From Diatrype stigma (taxonomy: Eukaryota; Ascomycota; Sordariomycetes; Xylariales; Diatrypaceae), in the NCBI GenBank assembly GCA_022225965.2, contig JAKJXP020000021.1, forward strand, positions 186,001-250,000: a stretch of 64,000 nt of DNA, in the 5' to 3' direction. Positions 11,136-21,902 of the stretch are shown piece by piece (position 1 is the stretch's first letter; each line of letters begins with the position of its first letter). Under the pieces are notes generated by a model that searched no databases, was not told where the DNA came from, and saw only the letters and a program-made list of their open reading frames with translations. A program made the translations under genes and the position numbers.

Positions 11136-12644
11136 CACTGCAACCAAGACCTCCGGTAAATGGATTGCAATAGCTGCAATCACCCCCCTGAATTCGGTGG
11201 ATTGCCGTTGCGTAATTATAATTAGATTACAGTTGCGTTATATTAGTTACATTCAAATAGGGTAAAAGTAAAACTGTATATAAAATTTAGGAAAATTATC
11301 GGCAGCGTTTTATTTAGTATTTATATTTATTAAGCCTATTGTTTCCGATTTTGCTTTAATAACTATATCGATTTATGCCGTTATTTATTATTTAAATTCG
11401 TTCGGGATTATGTTTTCGGCCCGTAAGAGTTTTTTTTTTTTAATAACCGAAATTAACGATAAATCGAAATTATCGAATAAGCCTGTTTTATATTACGAAT
11501 ATAGGACTTAATATATTTCGATCGTACCGATTTTAAGGTAATTCCGTATATCGGTAAGCATTTTGCCTATAACCGAAAAAAGCCGCTCGTATTTAATAAA
11601 CATGGCTTAAATCGTAAGAAAATCGAGGGCTATTTCGGATAAGCATAAGTACCGGTATTTTTTTGTTTTCCAATAAGCGATAAAATCCTTTACGTATTTG
11701 TCGTTTAAATGTATATCGTCGTATTAAGTTTTATATTTATTAAAAGCATCGTTAAAGTTACGGCTTCTTTTTAAAGGCGTTGCGTTGCCGAATTATTAGT
11801 TTTATATATACTTATTAAATTCATTAATAGGGTTTTTTTACTATATAACGGATTCGGGATTTAACCGTAAGGAAACGGTTTTTGGGAAATAATTATTATC
11901 TTATACTTTTTTTATAATTGCTTTGGTTTTAACAATCCATTCGGAACGGTCCTTTTAAATTCCCTTTAGCCATTTTTACCGAAAGGCAAAATGGAAGGCA
12001 ATAATAATATAATAAATAAATATATCGTTAAATGTATTATAATATTCGTCGAATTTTATCCAGGCTAAATTAACGTTAGCAGTAATAAATTTCGAATTCG
12101 GAAATTAAGTAACGCATACTTTAAAGTCCTTAAGCTTTATTAATAGCCATTTATATATAGGAATAACTTCCTAAATGTTCCCGAAAAAACGGATAATCCC
12201 TTTTTTCCGGACGCAACGAATGCCATCCCTTTTAAGCCTTTTTGTGGCAATCTCGAAAAAATAAAGAACTTCCATCGTAAAGCTAAAAACATTCTAATCG
12301 TAATCGATTAATTAATAATCCGACTAAAAAATAACGGATTTTTTAATGCCTTTTTTAATACAACCCGTCTGCATACGATTTTCGGTATTTCATTTGCGGC
12401 GGAACTATTGTATTAGGATTTCGAAAAAAAACCGAAAATTAAAGATACGTTTAATTATATAATATTATAAAAGCCAGCATATAGCGTTATCGAAAATAAC
12501 GTCGAGGATTTTGTTAAAAAGAATATTCGAAATATTCGTAATAAAAAAGATACGTTATATATAGCGAAACATATTAATTAATTTATTAAATCGGTAAATA
12601 TAGGTAATAATATTATGGAATTTACTAACGGATTTTTTTTTTTA

Positions 12645-13064
12645 TTAAAGTTCGTATTTAGCTTTTATTAAAGCTTTTTTGCCGTTTATTTTTGTTTTAA
12701 ACGTTTTTATATTATGCCCAAATAATAAGGCCTTTATAGCTAAATTAAAAATATATTTAATGCAACGGCTCCGTTGCTTGCGCTTAATAAATCCGAATTC
12801 CTTTCCGATTATATCTAACGTTATATCATTAACGGTTGCATTATCGAAAGTGAAATAACCGATTTTTTTTTTAGGGATTTCGTAAGTTTCGATTAATTTA
12901 ATAATTGCTTTAATAACGTTAATACCTATATGGCACAAAGCGAATTCGAAAAAGCCGAAAGTAAGCTTCGTAAACGTATCGTTTTTATTCTTAAAAAAAC
13001 AATAAACACCATATAAAAAATGCCGATTATTTAAACGCCATTTATTAAAAACCAAATAAATCAA
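12645..13064 (-). pseudogene. hAT transposase fragment (central RNase H-like part)
   Basis: A 139-codon surviving piece of a larger minus-strand transposase. It shows the order typical of fungal hAT transposases: a segment like LTFGFFEFALCHIGINV (the GLRE.EG.HSG.N region), then KKIGYFTFDNATVNDI containing the DNA-strand Asp in DNA.VND, then a short Cys/His region followed by NLAIKALLFG. These blocks belong to the DDE RNase H-like core and the adjacent insertion. RIP has replaced many codons with Ile, Lys and Asn codons and has created stops on both sides, so the catalytic set is incomplete and the protein is not functional. A second open piece at 13608-13880 lies upstream in the same strand and may be the N-terminal part, but I cannot recognise it. 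Confidence 0.75.
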
Positions 13065-14168
13065 GCCGAACGAATTTTATAAAGCTTTAATAATGGCGTC
13101 TTTGCTTTAATGAAATGCCTTAATAATTATTTTATATATTATAATGCGGAATATATAAACTTCTTAAATTTTAACGGAAGAATTAAGGTATTTAAGAATT
13201 CGGTAAAGCCCGGGTTTTTTAGTAATTCGAAAAAAATGATTTTATTTAATAATCCAATTAATTAATAGCCTCCGAAAAACCTGCTTATTAAAATTTTTTA
13301 ATAGGTTATTTATAATTGCTTATTTTCGGAATACATTAGGGTTTAATCCGAAATAATTAATAATAAAAAGCGATTAAAAGGGTTCTTTCGATATATGGGC
13401 TTTATTTTTCCTTTATAGCCGAAACTTCGTTTGTTCCGGCGGCGCGAATATATTATATACGTAATACAAATAATTCATACAATTTTACGTTTCGCAGTAT
13501 AAAAAATAACCAACGGTATAAGCGTTTTATTTAAGGCACATTTTGCATACTTAATTGCGGTTGCCATTATTATTTAATATATCGTATCCGAATATTCAGA
13601 TTTATCCTTAATACGGCCTAACAGTTTTTGTTATAATAAAGCCTGGAAACTTTTGAATCAAGCGTATTTCGAAGATAGGATTATCGGTAAAGGCATCGGA
13701 ATGGGATTCGGAACGGGTCGATCGAAATCGAAGGATTTGTTTGGAAATAATATCCGAATCGATACCGCTAAAAGTATCGCTATTAATATCGTTTAAAATG
13801 GAAGCTATTGCGAAATAATAAATAAAACAATCGTAAAATCCAAGGATTATTAAAACCGAAAAAAAAAATCCAATGCCCAAATGCCTTTAAAGGTCTTATT
13901 ATTAGGCTTAAATTTGGTAAATACTAATGCTTAATCCTTCGATATTTTCCGTTATGGCGGTATATATTAATTACTTATTAATATAGCCATATATTTTAAT
14001 AGGAAATACTAATAATAGGCCTTATTAGCCATTATAACGTATAACTAATTACGTAACCAAGGGAAATTATCGTGGGTTGCGTTGCAAGTTACGCAATTCG
14101 GAAAAATCCCGAATGGATGGGTTACAAAGAATGATGGCAACTAATTGGTGGCAATCGCGTTACACAGG

Positions 14169-14188
14169 TTGCGTTGCGTAACACCCTA
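14169..14188 (-). repeat. Right terminal inverted repeat of the hAT element
   Basis: Reading inward from 14188 this is TAGGGTGTTACGCAACGCAA, matching the left end except for two C-to-T changes. The following eight bases, ATTATACG, are the right target-site duplication. Confidence 0.9.
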
Positions 14189-14196
14189 ATTATACG

Positions 14197-16534
14197 AGTA
14201 TGGCGACTTGTAAGGAAACTAAAGGTGATGTCCTACGGAAACACGTTCTATGGGCAGATATCACGCCCTAGGTTAGAATTGCAGTACAGTTATCATGAGA
14301 CTAGTGAGATAATCTATCGGAGCATGCTATGCCAAAAGAACAGGGTAAGTTAATATAACTTTTCGTAATGAGCCTTGACTAAATGCTTGGGGAAGATAGA
14401 TAGCAATTTGTTAATGGGTGAAGCAATAAGCCAGGTTGACTAAGGTACAGCTACTATACAGGATAAAGGGGAATCTCTCTACAGACAAAACATTTGAACC
14501 ATGTTTGTATTGATCTTGCCTCGCGATTCCTCGATTCTTGAGTGCAGTCCTGGAACAGGGAGCATCCTCTATCGACCTGTTGGTGAGCAGGCGAAGGGGA
14601 TAGCCCCGCCAGTGCCCTAACCTCCATCGTTGCTTTGTGCATTCAGAAAGCAGTTCCTCAAAACCATCTGTGGTTGACACATCCTAGTCACTCCACCATC
14701 CATAGGATGATGTCGGCTATTAGGCTGTCGAAAGCGTGGGAGTTGATCTTATCCTAGGCAACGACACCACTTTCGGGGTGGTGGTCGCGCCTCACCGAGG
14801 AGTTGGCGACCTGATCTCCAGGTCCTCGATACAGCGAGATCATCTCGGATGTCTCGGAGTGCTCAGGAGGGGAACGAGATCTACCAGGTTTATTACGGTA
14901 GTAAGCTGGAGGATAGGATAAGGAGCTAGGGGCTAGGGGCTGCACAGGAGGAGCACCTTCCTATTGCCAGTAGTTGTATACAAAGCATTTGGAATTCAGC
15001 CATTGCAGCTTTCCTTCCCTTCTTTCCCACCCTGTTCATGTGCATTCTTCCCAAGTATTCAGCAGTACACGCCTTCCTTCAGCCAGTGCCCTCACAGATA
15101 GTATGCCAAATGTCCCAGGGCTCTCAGGTGTAAGCCCATATGTATTATGCTTTGGTGGACGACGATGAAATCTGGAAGTGGGAGAAGATGAATTATGAGC
15201 GCCAAATATGGTGGTAGGATCGGAAGTTACTGAGTTGAAGAATATTCGTATGCTTTGGGTATGGCAGTCCTGCTCTGGGTAACCGTGGGAGGGAGCTATG
15301 AGGCTCTTCGGTCGGCCAAACCCCCCATCCCTTCTCAAGCGTCCTAGCTGGTGTTCAAGAGCAATATACAGAGCTCGAAATGACATCCTCTCCCTTGCGG
15401 CAGAAGGTTCCGCTACCGGCTGTTGTTCTCGCGGCCGCCGTTACCGCTACCGTCGGCGTTGCCGGCGTCAGCAGCGACAGCTCGGACTGAACGTGGCGGG
15501 TAGTGTCTCCCCGCCGCGAATCTCGGCATGGGATGCCAAAAGGGGTTGGCAATCGGGGGCATGCCCCCCGAGTCCATGAGGCGGTAGCTTGGGAGAGGCG
15601 GTAGCTTGGGACCGAGACGGAAGGTAAGCAGAGAGAAACCTCATTGCTGAAGTCAGGCTCTCGGAATCAAGGTGAAACTCGCACTTCTGAACTCTCGCAA
15701 CGTAAGTTGGGAGAGTCCCTGTCGACAGGGCGGGACTGGATGTCCTCCAGGCCTGACAAGAAATGGAGAACTGGCGTACGCGCTAGCTCGCCACCCTTCA
15801 CGCGCTCGCTAACGACTCTCGACGCGCCGCAGCAGACCAACTCCAGGCCCGCTTCAGGAGTCAACTTGTCACCACCCAGAGTCGGTTTGGACTGCTGAGC
15901 AACCTGGGAGCAGGAGGGCCTCGTCGGAAGATCCAAGGCGGCAGTCCCAGCACCCCTGACAGTTCGTAGCAGAGAGCCAGTCACTGATGCCGAGGGCTTG
16001 GACAGCGCCCTCCCCCGTCGCAATTGGTGTCCGCGTACGACGTACGTAGATTCCTCTGGAATTATGCCCACAGTTCCAATATACGCTTATTAGTGAAAGA
16101 GCATGGAGATGGTTATTCCGGAGTACTCTCTAGCCAATAAGAGTATATGGAAGCTGCGAGGATATCACGGGGTAATAGCAAGAGCTGGAGCAAGAGCTAG
16201 AGCAAGAGCAATATTATTTCCGTAGTTGCAATGTTCTTGCTGATTGAAAAGCATCGAGACGGTGTTCCCGAAGTGCTCCCTGACCAACAAGAGCATAGGG
16301 GTGACCTTGTAGAGCGGTCGCTAGCGATATGAGCATGTGCGTCATGTGGGCGTAGCAAGCGGGGGTGACGAAGGAGCCGCCGAGCTCGTTTCCGTCGGCG
16401 GCGTCGAAACCAGTCGTGGGACAGGTCACAGTGACCCGGATCTCACCAGCCTCGACGCACCGCCGCCACTTAGGGAACAGGCAGGTGCGTCGGGGGGTGA
16501 CCAGGAGGCGGAGGGAGCCGGACCCGGGTGAGGG
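14197..16534. other. Gene-poor accessory DNA
   Basis: No convincing gene is present. All frames of 60 codons or more lack family features, and several rely on non-ATG starts. A 37-codon ATG frame at 15379 begins MTSSPLRQKVPLPAVV and is hydrophobic, but it has no recognisable continuation. Bases about 14860-15030 resemble a segment at about 61940-62100, suggesting an old dispersed repeat. Confidence 0.5.
14860..15030 (+). repeat. Diverged dispersed repeat, copy 1
   Basis: Blocks such as GATAAGGAGCTAGGGGCTAG, followed by CTATTGCCAGTAGTTGTATA and then GCCATTGCAGCTTTCCTTCC, recur in the same order at about 61940-62100 with many differences. Probably an old transposon or LTR fragment; the family is unknown. 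Confidence 0.45.
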
Positions 16535-16675
16535 GGTCATAGACCCAGCGTCGGAAAGCGTAACGTCACCACCTGCCATCAAGAGTCCCATGGTCATGGA
16601 CCAGTCGTCGTTCTGGACTGCCAGGTGGAGCGGCGTCTGCCCGTTCATGTTCTGAGCGTTGACATCTGCAGGACC
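16535..16675 (-). pseudogene. Ankyrin-repeat gene fragment
   Basis: The minus strand encodes one clear ankyrin unit: DVNAQNMNGQTPLHLAVQND followed by SMTMGLLMAGGDVTLSDAG. The TPLHLAV core and the G-AD/GGDV spacing are diagnostic of the family. The surrounding 210-codon frame starts at a TTG, not an ATG, and the sequence downstream loses ankyrin character, so this looks like a remnant of a larger ankyrin protein. It sits beside decayed zinc-finger-like cassettes in the same orientation. A missed intron could in principle join it to more exons, but I find no second repeat. Confidence 0.5.
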
Positions 16676-17009
16676 GATCTCGCGGGGAGTAGGTAGAGCT
16701 ACCTCACGGAAAGTCCGACAGATGAGAAAGCCGCAGGTGCGTATGGTAGGTACGTACAGGAACTTTATCTCCGTGGCGCTTGATAGGTACCATTGGTAAG
16801 TATCAGCTCCTGCGTGCGTGCACTTGATGACGTTGCTAATAACCAAAGCCCAGTCAGCTCAGACGGAAGGAACTCGACGTCCCAGTCCCCCAGTGTTGAC
16901 AAGCAACAGGTAGCAATAGCAATAGCAATGAGAATCGCAAATTGGTTAGGCTTGAAGCCCTCCAAGGTTATGAAAGCCTGTGGTGTTGAAGAGAGCTATT
17001 CGCTGTCGT

Positions 17010-17290
17010 CGACTCGGAGAATTGCAGCCTTTGTGGCTGCAGGCGACTTTGCTGCTAGCCGCCTGGTCCTTGGCGTACGTGCTTCCGGCGTTGTGCTTCT
17101 TGCAGCCTTTATGGCTGCAGGCGACTTTGCTGCCAGCCGCCTGGTCCTTGGCGTACGTGCTGGTGGCGTTGTGCTTCTGGCCGTGCCAGGAAATGGTCTT
17201 CTTGGTCCCGGCCATCTGGCTGTTGCACTCCTGGCAGAGCCATTTCCGAGATGGCGGGAGCCGACCGGCAGTAGAAGACGGACCGGGGCG
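17010..17290 (-). pseudogene. Decayed zinc-finger-like module, copy 3 (internal duplication)
   Basis: Minus-strand translation gives PPSRKWLCQECNSQMAGTKK, then SWHGQKHNAT, then KDQAAGSKVACSHKGC. The spacing is Cys-X2-Cys-X13-His-X3-His followed by a second Cys/His patch, which could bind zinc like a C2H2 finger. The part HNAGSTYAKDQAASSKVACS is duplicated inside this copy. The longest frame (16946-17404) is open for 152 codons but its first exon and start are unclear, so I treat it as a broken or incompletely resolved gene. No family name is assigned. Confidence 0.45.
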
Positions 17291-17404
17291 AGTCGGAGGG
17301 GGCTGGGACTTGAAGTCCCCCAGGCCTGACAAGCAATAGCAATAGCAATAAGCATCGCAAGTTGGTGAGGCTTGAAGCCCTCCAATGCTATGAAAGCACT
17401 GCAA

Positions 17405-17995
17405 GATATGAGTCGGGGGCTGACCAGAGCAATGGGCTCCTCGTACTTGTGCTAGTATTAGAGGTGTCTGTCTTTGCCAGCCGTCTTCTTCGCAGCGGCC
17501 CCCTGCTTCTTGCGGAACTCGGATTTCCCCGAGCTATCCACGAACTTGTAGGTCGACCTAGGGTGTTGTAGATAGCTATTCACTGTCGTCGGCTTGGGGA
17601 TCTGCAGCCCTTGTGGCCGCAGGTGACTTTGCTGCCAGTCACCTGGTCCTTGGCGCAGGCACTGCCGGCGTTATGTTTCTTCTGGTCGTGCCAGGAAGTG
17701 GTTTTCTTCGTTCCGGCCATGAAGCCGTTACACTCCTGGCAGAGCCATTTCCGAGATGGCGGGCACCGATAAGCCGGCCGACCGTGGAAGACGGACCGGG
17801 CAGCCCTTGTGGCTGCAGGCGACTTTGCTGCCAGTCATCTGGTCCTTGGCGCAGGCACTTCCCGCGTTGTGCTTCTTCTGGCCGTGCCAGAATATGGTCT
17901 TCTTGGTGCCCGCCATCAAGCTGTTGCACTCCTGGCAGAGCCATTTGCGAGATGGCGGGCGCCGATAAGCCGACCGACAGTAAAAGACGGACCGG
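17405..17995 (-). pseudogene. Decayed zinc-finger-like modules, copies 1 and 2, with basic tail
   Basis: Two successive minus-strand modules, about 17995-17805 and 17795-17590, each encode SRKWLCQECN.xMAGTKKT followed by WHxQKKHNAGSACAKDQ and SKVxCxHKGC. They are in different frames from one another and separated by stops, so the gene is broken unless small introns intervene. Downstream, another frame reads YKFVDSSGKSEFRKKQGAAA and then KKTAGKDRHL before a stop at about 17467, which looks like a real Lys-rich C terminus. The pattern suggests a small zinc-finger gene that was tandemly copied and then decayed. Function unknown. Confidence 0.45.
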
Positions 17996-18469
17996 GTCGA
18001 GTCGCAAGGGCTCGGCCAGACGATGGCGGGACCCTACCGGCCGGACGCGACCCTCGCGTGCGGCGCGCCGGGTCCAAGCCCGTGGCCCAGGATGAGCTCG
18101 AGGTCGTGGCCGTGGCCGTGCCCGGGACCGGGTGCCAACCGGGTGGAGGCGGGAAGACGCGACCCGATGGGATCGTGGGAAGCGGACGGTAAGGGGCGGT
18201 GACTTCAAGTCCCACACACCTGACAAACAATAGCAAGAGCAAATTGGTGAGGCTTGAAGCCCTCCAATGCTGTGAAAGCACTGCAAAAGGAACAGAGTTC
18301 CAGCTGAAGATTGCTGAGCCCGAGGTCACTGAGCCGGATGGCTTCTGGTGGGAGAGAGTAGGGAGAGAGTAGAGAGGAAAGGTGAACTTCAGCACCGATC
18401 CATCTCTACCTTTTTCCTTGGTTGGCGTGGGAGTGTGACCAGTAAATGACTGGGAGAGCTTCAGGGCGA

Positions 18470-18960
18470 GCAGATTGCCTGTCGTTTCCTTCTTTTTCAG
18501 CAGGGATCCATTGAGACTGGGGCCCATTGAGCCGGGACATGCTGTTAGCAGCCGTCCTGTTGGTAGCTGTGCTGCTGGTAATCGTTCGCGTGTTTGCCAT
18601 ACTCGCGTTGGTCTTGGCTGTACCTCTTGACGCCGAGCCATGCTTTCCTCTCTTCGACGGAGTGGAAGAACCCAAGCCTTTTTGACCGGCGGAGTGCCTT
18701 GCGCTTACGCGAAGCTGGGGTACCGGCGGTAGACCGGCCCCATAGCCTTGGTCTTAGAAGGGATGGTAGGGCTAACTATGCCATCGCGGTGTTGGCCGTA
18801 CTGGGGAGCAAAGTGCTAGGGAGCAATATGCTAGGGAGCAATATGCTAGGGAGCAATATGCTAGGGAGCAATATGCTATGGAGCAATGTGTTGGGGAGCA
18901 TTGTACTGATTGTAGCCAGATCCAGAGTGGTATTGAGCGACACTATAATGCTCAGCGATT
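18470..18960 (-). pseudogene. Gln/Tyr-rich low-complexity coding relic
   Basis: One minus-strand frame between about 18635 and 18545 reads GVKRYSQDQREYGKHANDYQ followed by QHSYQQDGC, then stops. Upstream, the 15-bp repeats read as repeated HIAP units separated by stops. This Gln/Tyr/Asn-rich composition is unlike random sequence and unlike the neighbouring frames, so it may be the remains of a disordered protein gene. The start, the end and the introns cannot be set. Confidence 0.3.
18801..18905 (+). repeat. 15-bp minisatellite, 7 copies
   Basis: Seven contiguous 15-bp units. The central four are identical CTAGGGAGCAATATG, and the outer ones are variants (CTGGGGAGCAAAGTG, CTATGGAGCAATGTG, TTGGGGAGCATTGTA). 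There are no spacers, so this is not a CRISPR-like array. Confidence 0.95.
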
Positions 18961-19751
18961 AGTAACTATTCAGTGGAAATGGAGTTCAACTATGACTTAC
19001 CATTATTTGTGGTGTGCCAAACACCAGCCGTAGACCGATATCTGCTCTTCTCCCCTCTGGGATTCTTGAAGCACAGCTAAGTATGCGGTAAAGCCAGGTG
19101 ATGAAGCCAGGTGATGAAGCTCGCTGATGGATTGAAGGTCCGGGCCACTGCCGCTAAGCTCTCATGTCCGAAAAGGGATTCAGAGTTTCAAGTCGTACTG
19201 AGAACTCCTATAGTGATATGTATGTGGAACACCTAAAATCCCGACTTCTCAGGCATCAAGATGCTATAGCTGTGTATGATAACAGGACCAGGAACAGCAA
19301 ACAGTCTGGTGTCTGTCAGCGAGAAGGAGTTCCTTCTCAGCCTCTGCTGGAGCGGATCCACTGCTAGTTCGTTGTGGTCGTAGGTAAGTGATATCGCCAG
19401 GTATCGATCTAGGTGTTGAAGCGAGGTGGTCAAGCGAGGTGGTGAAGTCTTTCTTTAAGGTTTGGCCAGGCTGGTCCTGGGAACCGCGATTGGGAGGCTT
19501 GATGGGCGTGGGAGTGCTGCACCAGGTACAGCCAACAGCCTGGTGTCGGTTAGGGAGAACGACTTCCTCAGTCTCTGCTGCAGCGGGTCCGCCGCCAGTG
19601 TGACGATTCAATGTGCAATCACCAATCCACCACTCAGATAACCGACACTCCTACCCCTGAGCGGGCAAAAGGCCATAATCCACAAGCTAGCCAACTTGTA
19701 GATCATCCAGGTATATAGACTGTGACAGCTAGCTGGTTGTGCAAGTAGGTA

Positions 19752-19870
19752 GATGGTGAAGCTAGGTATCAAGCCAGATAGTGAAGCTAGGTGATGAGGC
19801 CAGGTGGTGAAGCTGAGTGGTGAAGCTGAGTGGTGAAGCTGGGTGGTGAAGCTGGGTGGTGAAGCCAGGA
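19752..19870 (+). repeat. 13-bp minisatellite (GAAGCTGAGTGGT-type)
   Basis: Tandem 13-bp units GAAGCTGAGTGGT and GAAGCTGGGTGGT, with more diverged GAAGCTAGGTGAT units at the left. The same unit is scattered at 19099-19130 and 19417-19447. Confidence 0.85.
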
Positions 19871-19930
19871 ATGATTGCGCCCGAAGAACCCGGTGGCGCT
19901 GTATTTGGCCACTCCATTGCAGTAGCCCAG

Positions 19931-19996
19931 GTGAAGGATGGTGATGAAGCACGGTGATGAAGCAAGGTGATGAAGCAAGGTGATGAAGCAAGGTGG
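19931..19996 (+). repeat. 13-bp minisatellite, second block
   Basis: Four to five units of GATGAAGCAAGGT, a variant of the 13-bp repeat found about 100 bp to the left, so both derive from one expanding motif. Confidence 0.85.
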
Positions 19997-20603
19997 GAAG
20001 CCCATCGGAAGCCGATACTTGGGGTGAGTTGCCTGGAAGCGTTTGAAGTGCCCCCGGATCATACCGGCTATAGTATATCCTTGAAGTCGAGGATAGAGCA
20101 ATACTAAGGAGGGTGGTATCCAACTTTCTTATAGCACATGAAGATCGGCTCTAAACTCAGCTGAGCTTCCCACCAAGTGATCGATGGTGCTGCAGGTTCC
20201 TAGTGGCAGTGCTGGTTTTGGACTTGCAGCCTGTATGGCGATGACTTTGGCCACCTGATGCAGCCAACTCTTTATTGTACGGATGGCGCCGTAGAAGCTA
20301 GGGAGCAAAGCTAGATGGTGTAGCTAAGAGCTGTCATCAAATGATGTGGTGAAATGATTGACACGATGACTGAACAGGTATCCATCGATAATAAAACGAA
20401 GAAGGAAAACCAGCTATACACGAGGTTGTCTGTCATATTCGTTCCACCGTCGATGGACCCGAATCAAGAGTTCCCTGAATCCCGGGGATCGGCCGACCCA
20501 ACCATGTGGGGGGTGTATAGGCTCAGGATTTTACCGCTTGAATGGTGTCCTGACTACAGGCTTTTGTCGCCAGTATGTAGAATGGGAGATGTGGGAGAAG
20601 CGT

Positions 20604-20859
20604 TGTAGGAGTGAAGATGAAGAAGTAGGATGGCGGCCATCCCGAGTCCACTTCTGCCTAAATTGATGGGTCAGTAAGAAGTAGCTTTGTGAACGTCTAG
20701 TCAGATCTTACTGCATGGCATCCTCACTGTAGGAGTGAAGATGAAGAAGCAGGATGGCGGCCATCCCGAGTCCACTTCTGTCTAAATTGATGGGTCAGTA
20801 AGAAGTAGCTTTGTGAACGTCTAGTCAGATCTTACTGCATGGCATCCTCACTGTAGGAG
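20604..20859 (+). repeat. 124-bp tandem duplication
   Basis: Two adjacent copies with an exact 124-bp period (TGTAGGAGTGAAGATGAAGA at 20604 and again at 20728) and a third partial start at 20852. Only about two substitutions separate the copies, so the duplication is recent. It is below the length that RIP normally recognises. Confidence 0.95.
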
Positions 20860-21163
20860 GTACAGGTATCGGTCTCCATCACCCCGGCCCTTCAGCCATC
20901 TGTCGACAGTGTCAAGGGAAGAGTCCCTCTGATGGTGATGGCTGAAGCAGCCAGGGGAGTTGTGCTGCTGAGCCCGGAAGTTATTGAACCCATTTCGGGT
21001 GTTGTACTGCGGCAAAGGGGAAGCAAGGTGCTAAAGCATGGGAGATAATAGAATTTGAAGTGATAATGTATTTGATCGGTTAGGATCAAGGCCAATATAG
21101 AGAAGGATAAAGCATGGGAGTGGTTTGGTGATGAAGGATGGAGAGATGGAAAGGTGAAAAGAT

Positions 21164-21211
21164 GGAAAGGCGGGAGGAAAGGCGGGAGGAAAGGCGGGAG
21201 GAAAGGCGGGA
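21164..21211 (+). repeat. 12-bp minisatellite, 4 copies
   Basis: Four perfect tandem copies of GGAAAGGCGGGA in non-coding DNA. Confidence 0.9.
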
Positions 21212-21902
21212 AGGAGGTCGATGTGTACCGTCGAAAAGAATAGATAGGGTGGTAAGAAAATTTTCAAGGCGGGAATCAAATCTGTGACAGTGTACCTAGG
21301 TAGCCAGCCCTAACGCGTCCCCGACGCGTCTTGCTGATTAGGCAACATGATTTGTTTGTGTATCAAGGGAGTGCATGAACCGCAGTACATCGACACATGG
21401 TACCTACAGTAGGTAGTAATCCAACTTATCAATCAGAGACATGATGTGCGGGGTAGTGTAGCAAACCAAAGGGAGCCTGGTCTTCCTTTGTACAGATAGT
21501 GCATAGAACCAGGGATAAATCAGAGAGAGGAATGCGGGTGGGAATATGAGCTTTGTCCGAGACGGACCATGAGTACCTCGTCATGCTAAGGTGGCTTCTG
21601 ACGTTAGCTTGAAGCTAATGGCATAACAAAATATAAGTAAACATGGGCATACTGAAGGAAAGAGATGAGCTGGACATGGGATTTGATACTGAATATGCCC
21701 TTACGTTTGAGGTGGCGTTATATATATGATGGAGATTACGACTCCGGGCCCTCATGATTTGTCAATAAGCAAACGTGAACCCTTGAACGCATTTGATTGC
21801 CAAAGAATGCATTGACAACAGGTAGGGTACCTTACAGAGCACTGTTAGTACTGGCAAGCAAGCAAACCAATATCAGTCAGCCCTTTGAGAAGCATGTGTG
21901 GG

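Larger units (their letters stand above)
11116..14188 (-). mobile_element. RIP-mutated hAT-superfamily DNA transposon
   Basis: The element is about 3.07 kb. Its left terminal repeat (11116-11135) reads CAGGGTGTCACGCAACGCAA; the right one (14169-14188), read inward, is TAGGGTGTTACGCAACGCAA. The two differ only at two C/T positions. The flanking 8-bp sequences, ACCATACG at 11108-11115 and ATTATACG at 14189-14196, are a target duplication differing by two C-to-T changes. An 8-bp duplication and CAGGG-type ends are hallmarks of hAT elements. Extra GCAACGCAA-like subterminal copies lie inside both ends. The interior from about 11265 to 14060 is extremely AT-rich and CpA-depleted, and a hAT transposase fragment lies on the minus strand. 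The copy is dead: many stops interrupt the frame. Confidence 0.9.
16887..18292 (-). repeat. Tandem array of diverged zinc-finger-like cassettes
   Basis: The segment containing GAGGCTTGAAGCCCTCCAA plus an adjacent AGCAATAGCAATAGCAA-type run appears three times, near 16895-16985, 17326-17400 and 18222-18292. Between these landmarks are copies of the zinc-finger-like coding module. The TGTTGxAGAxAGCTATTC block at about 16982 recurs at about 17552. The copies have diverged by substitution and small indels, and the repeats do not show RIP composition although the array is over 1 kb. Confidence 0.7.

Noticed and set aside
15667..16071. 134-codon minus-strand frame as a gene
   Set aside because: Starts at GTG and shows no family features; kept as non-coding accessory DNA.
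18801..18905. CRISPR-like array
   Set aside because: Repeats of 15 bp are contiguous, without spacers, in a eukaryotic genome.
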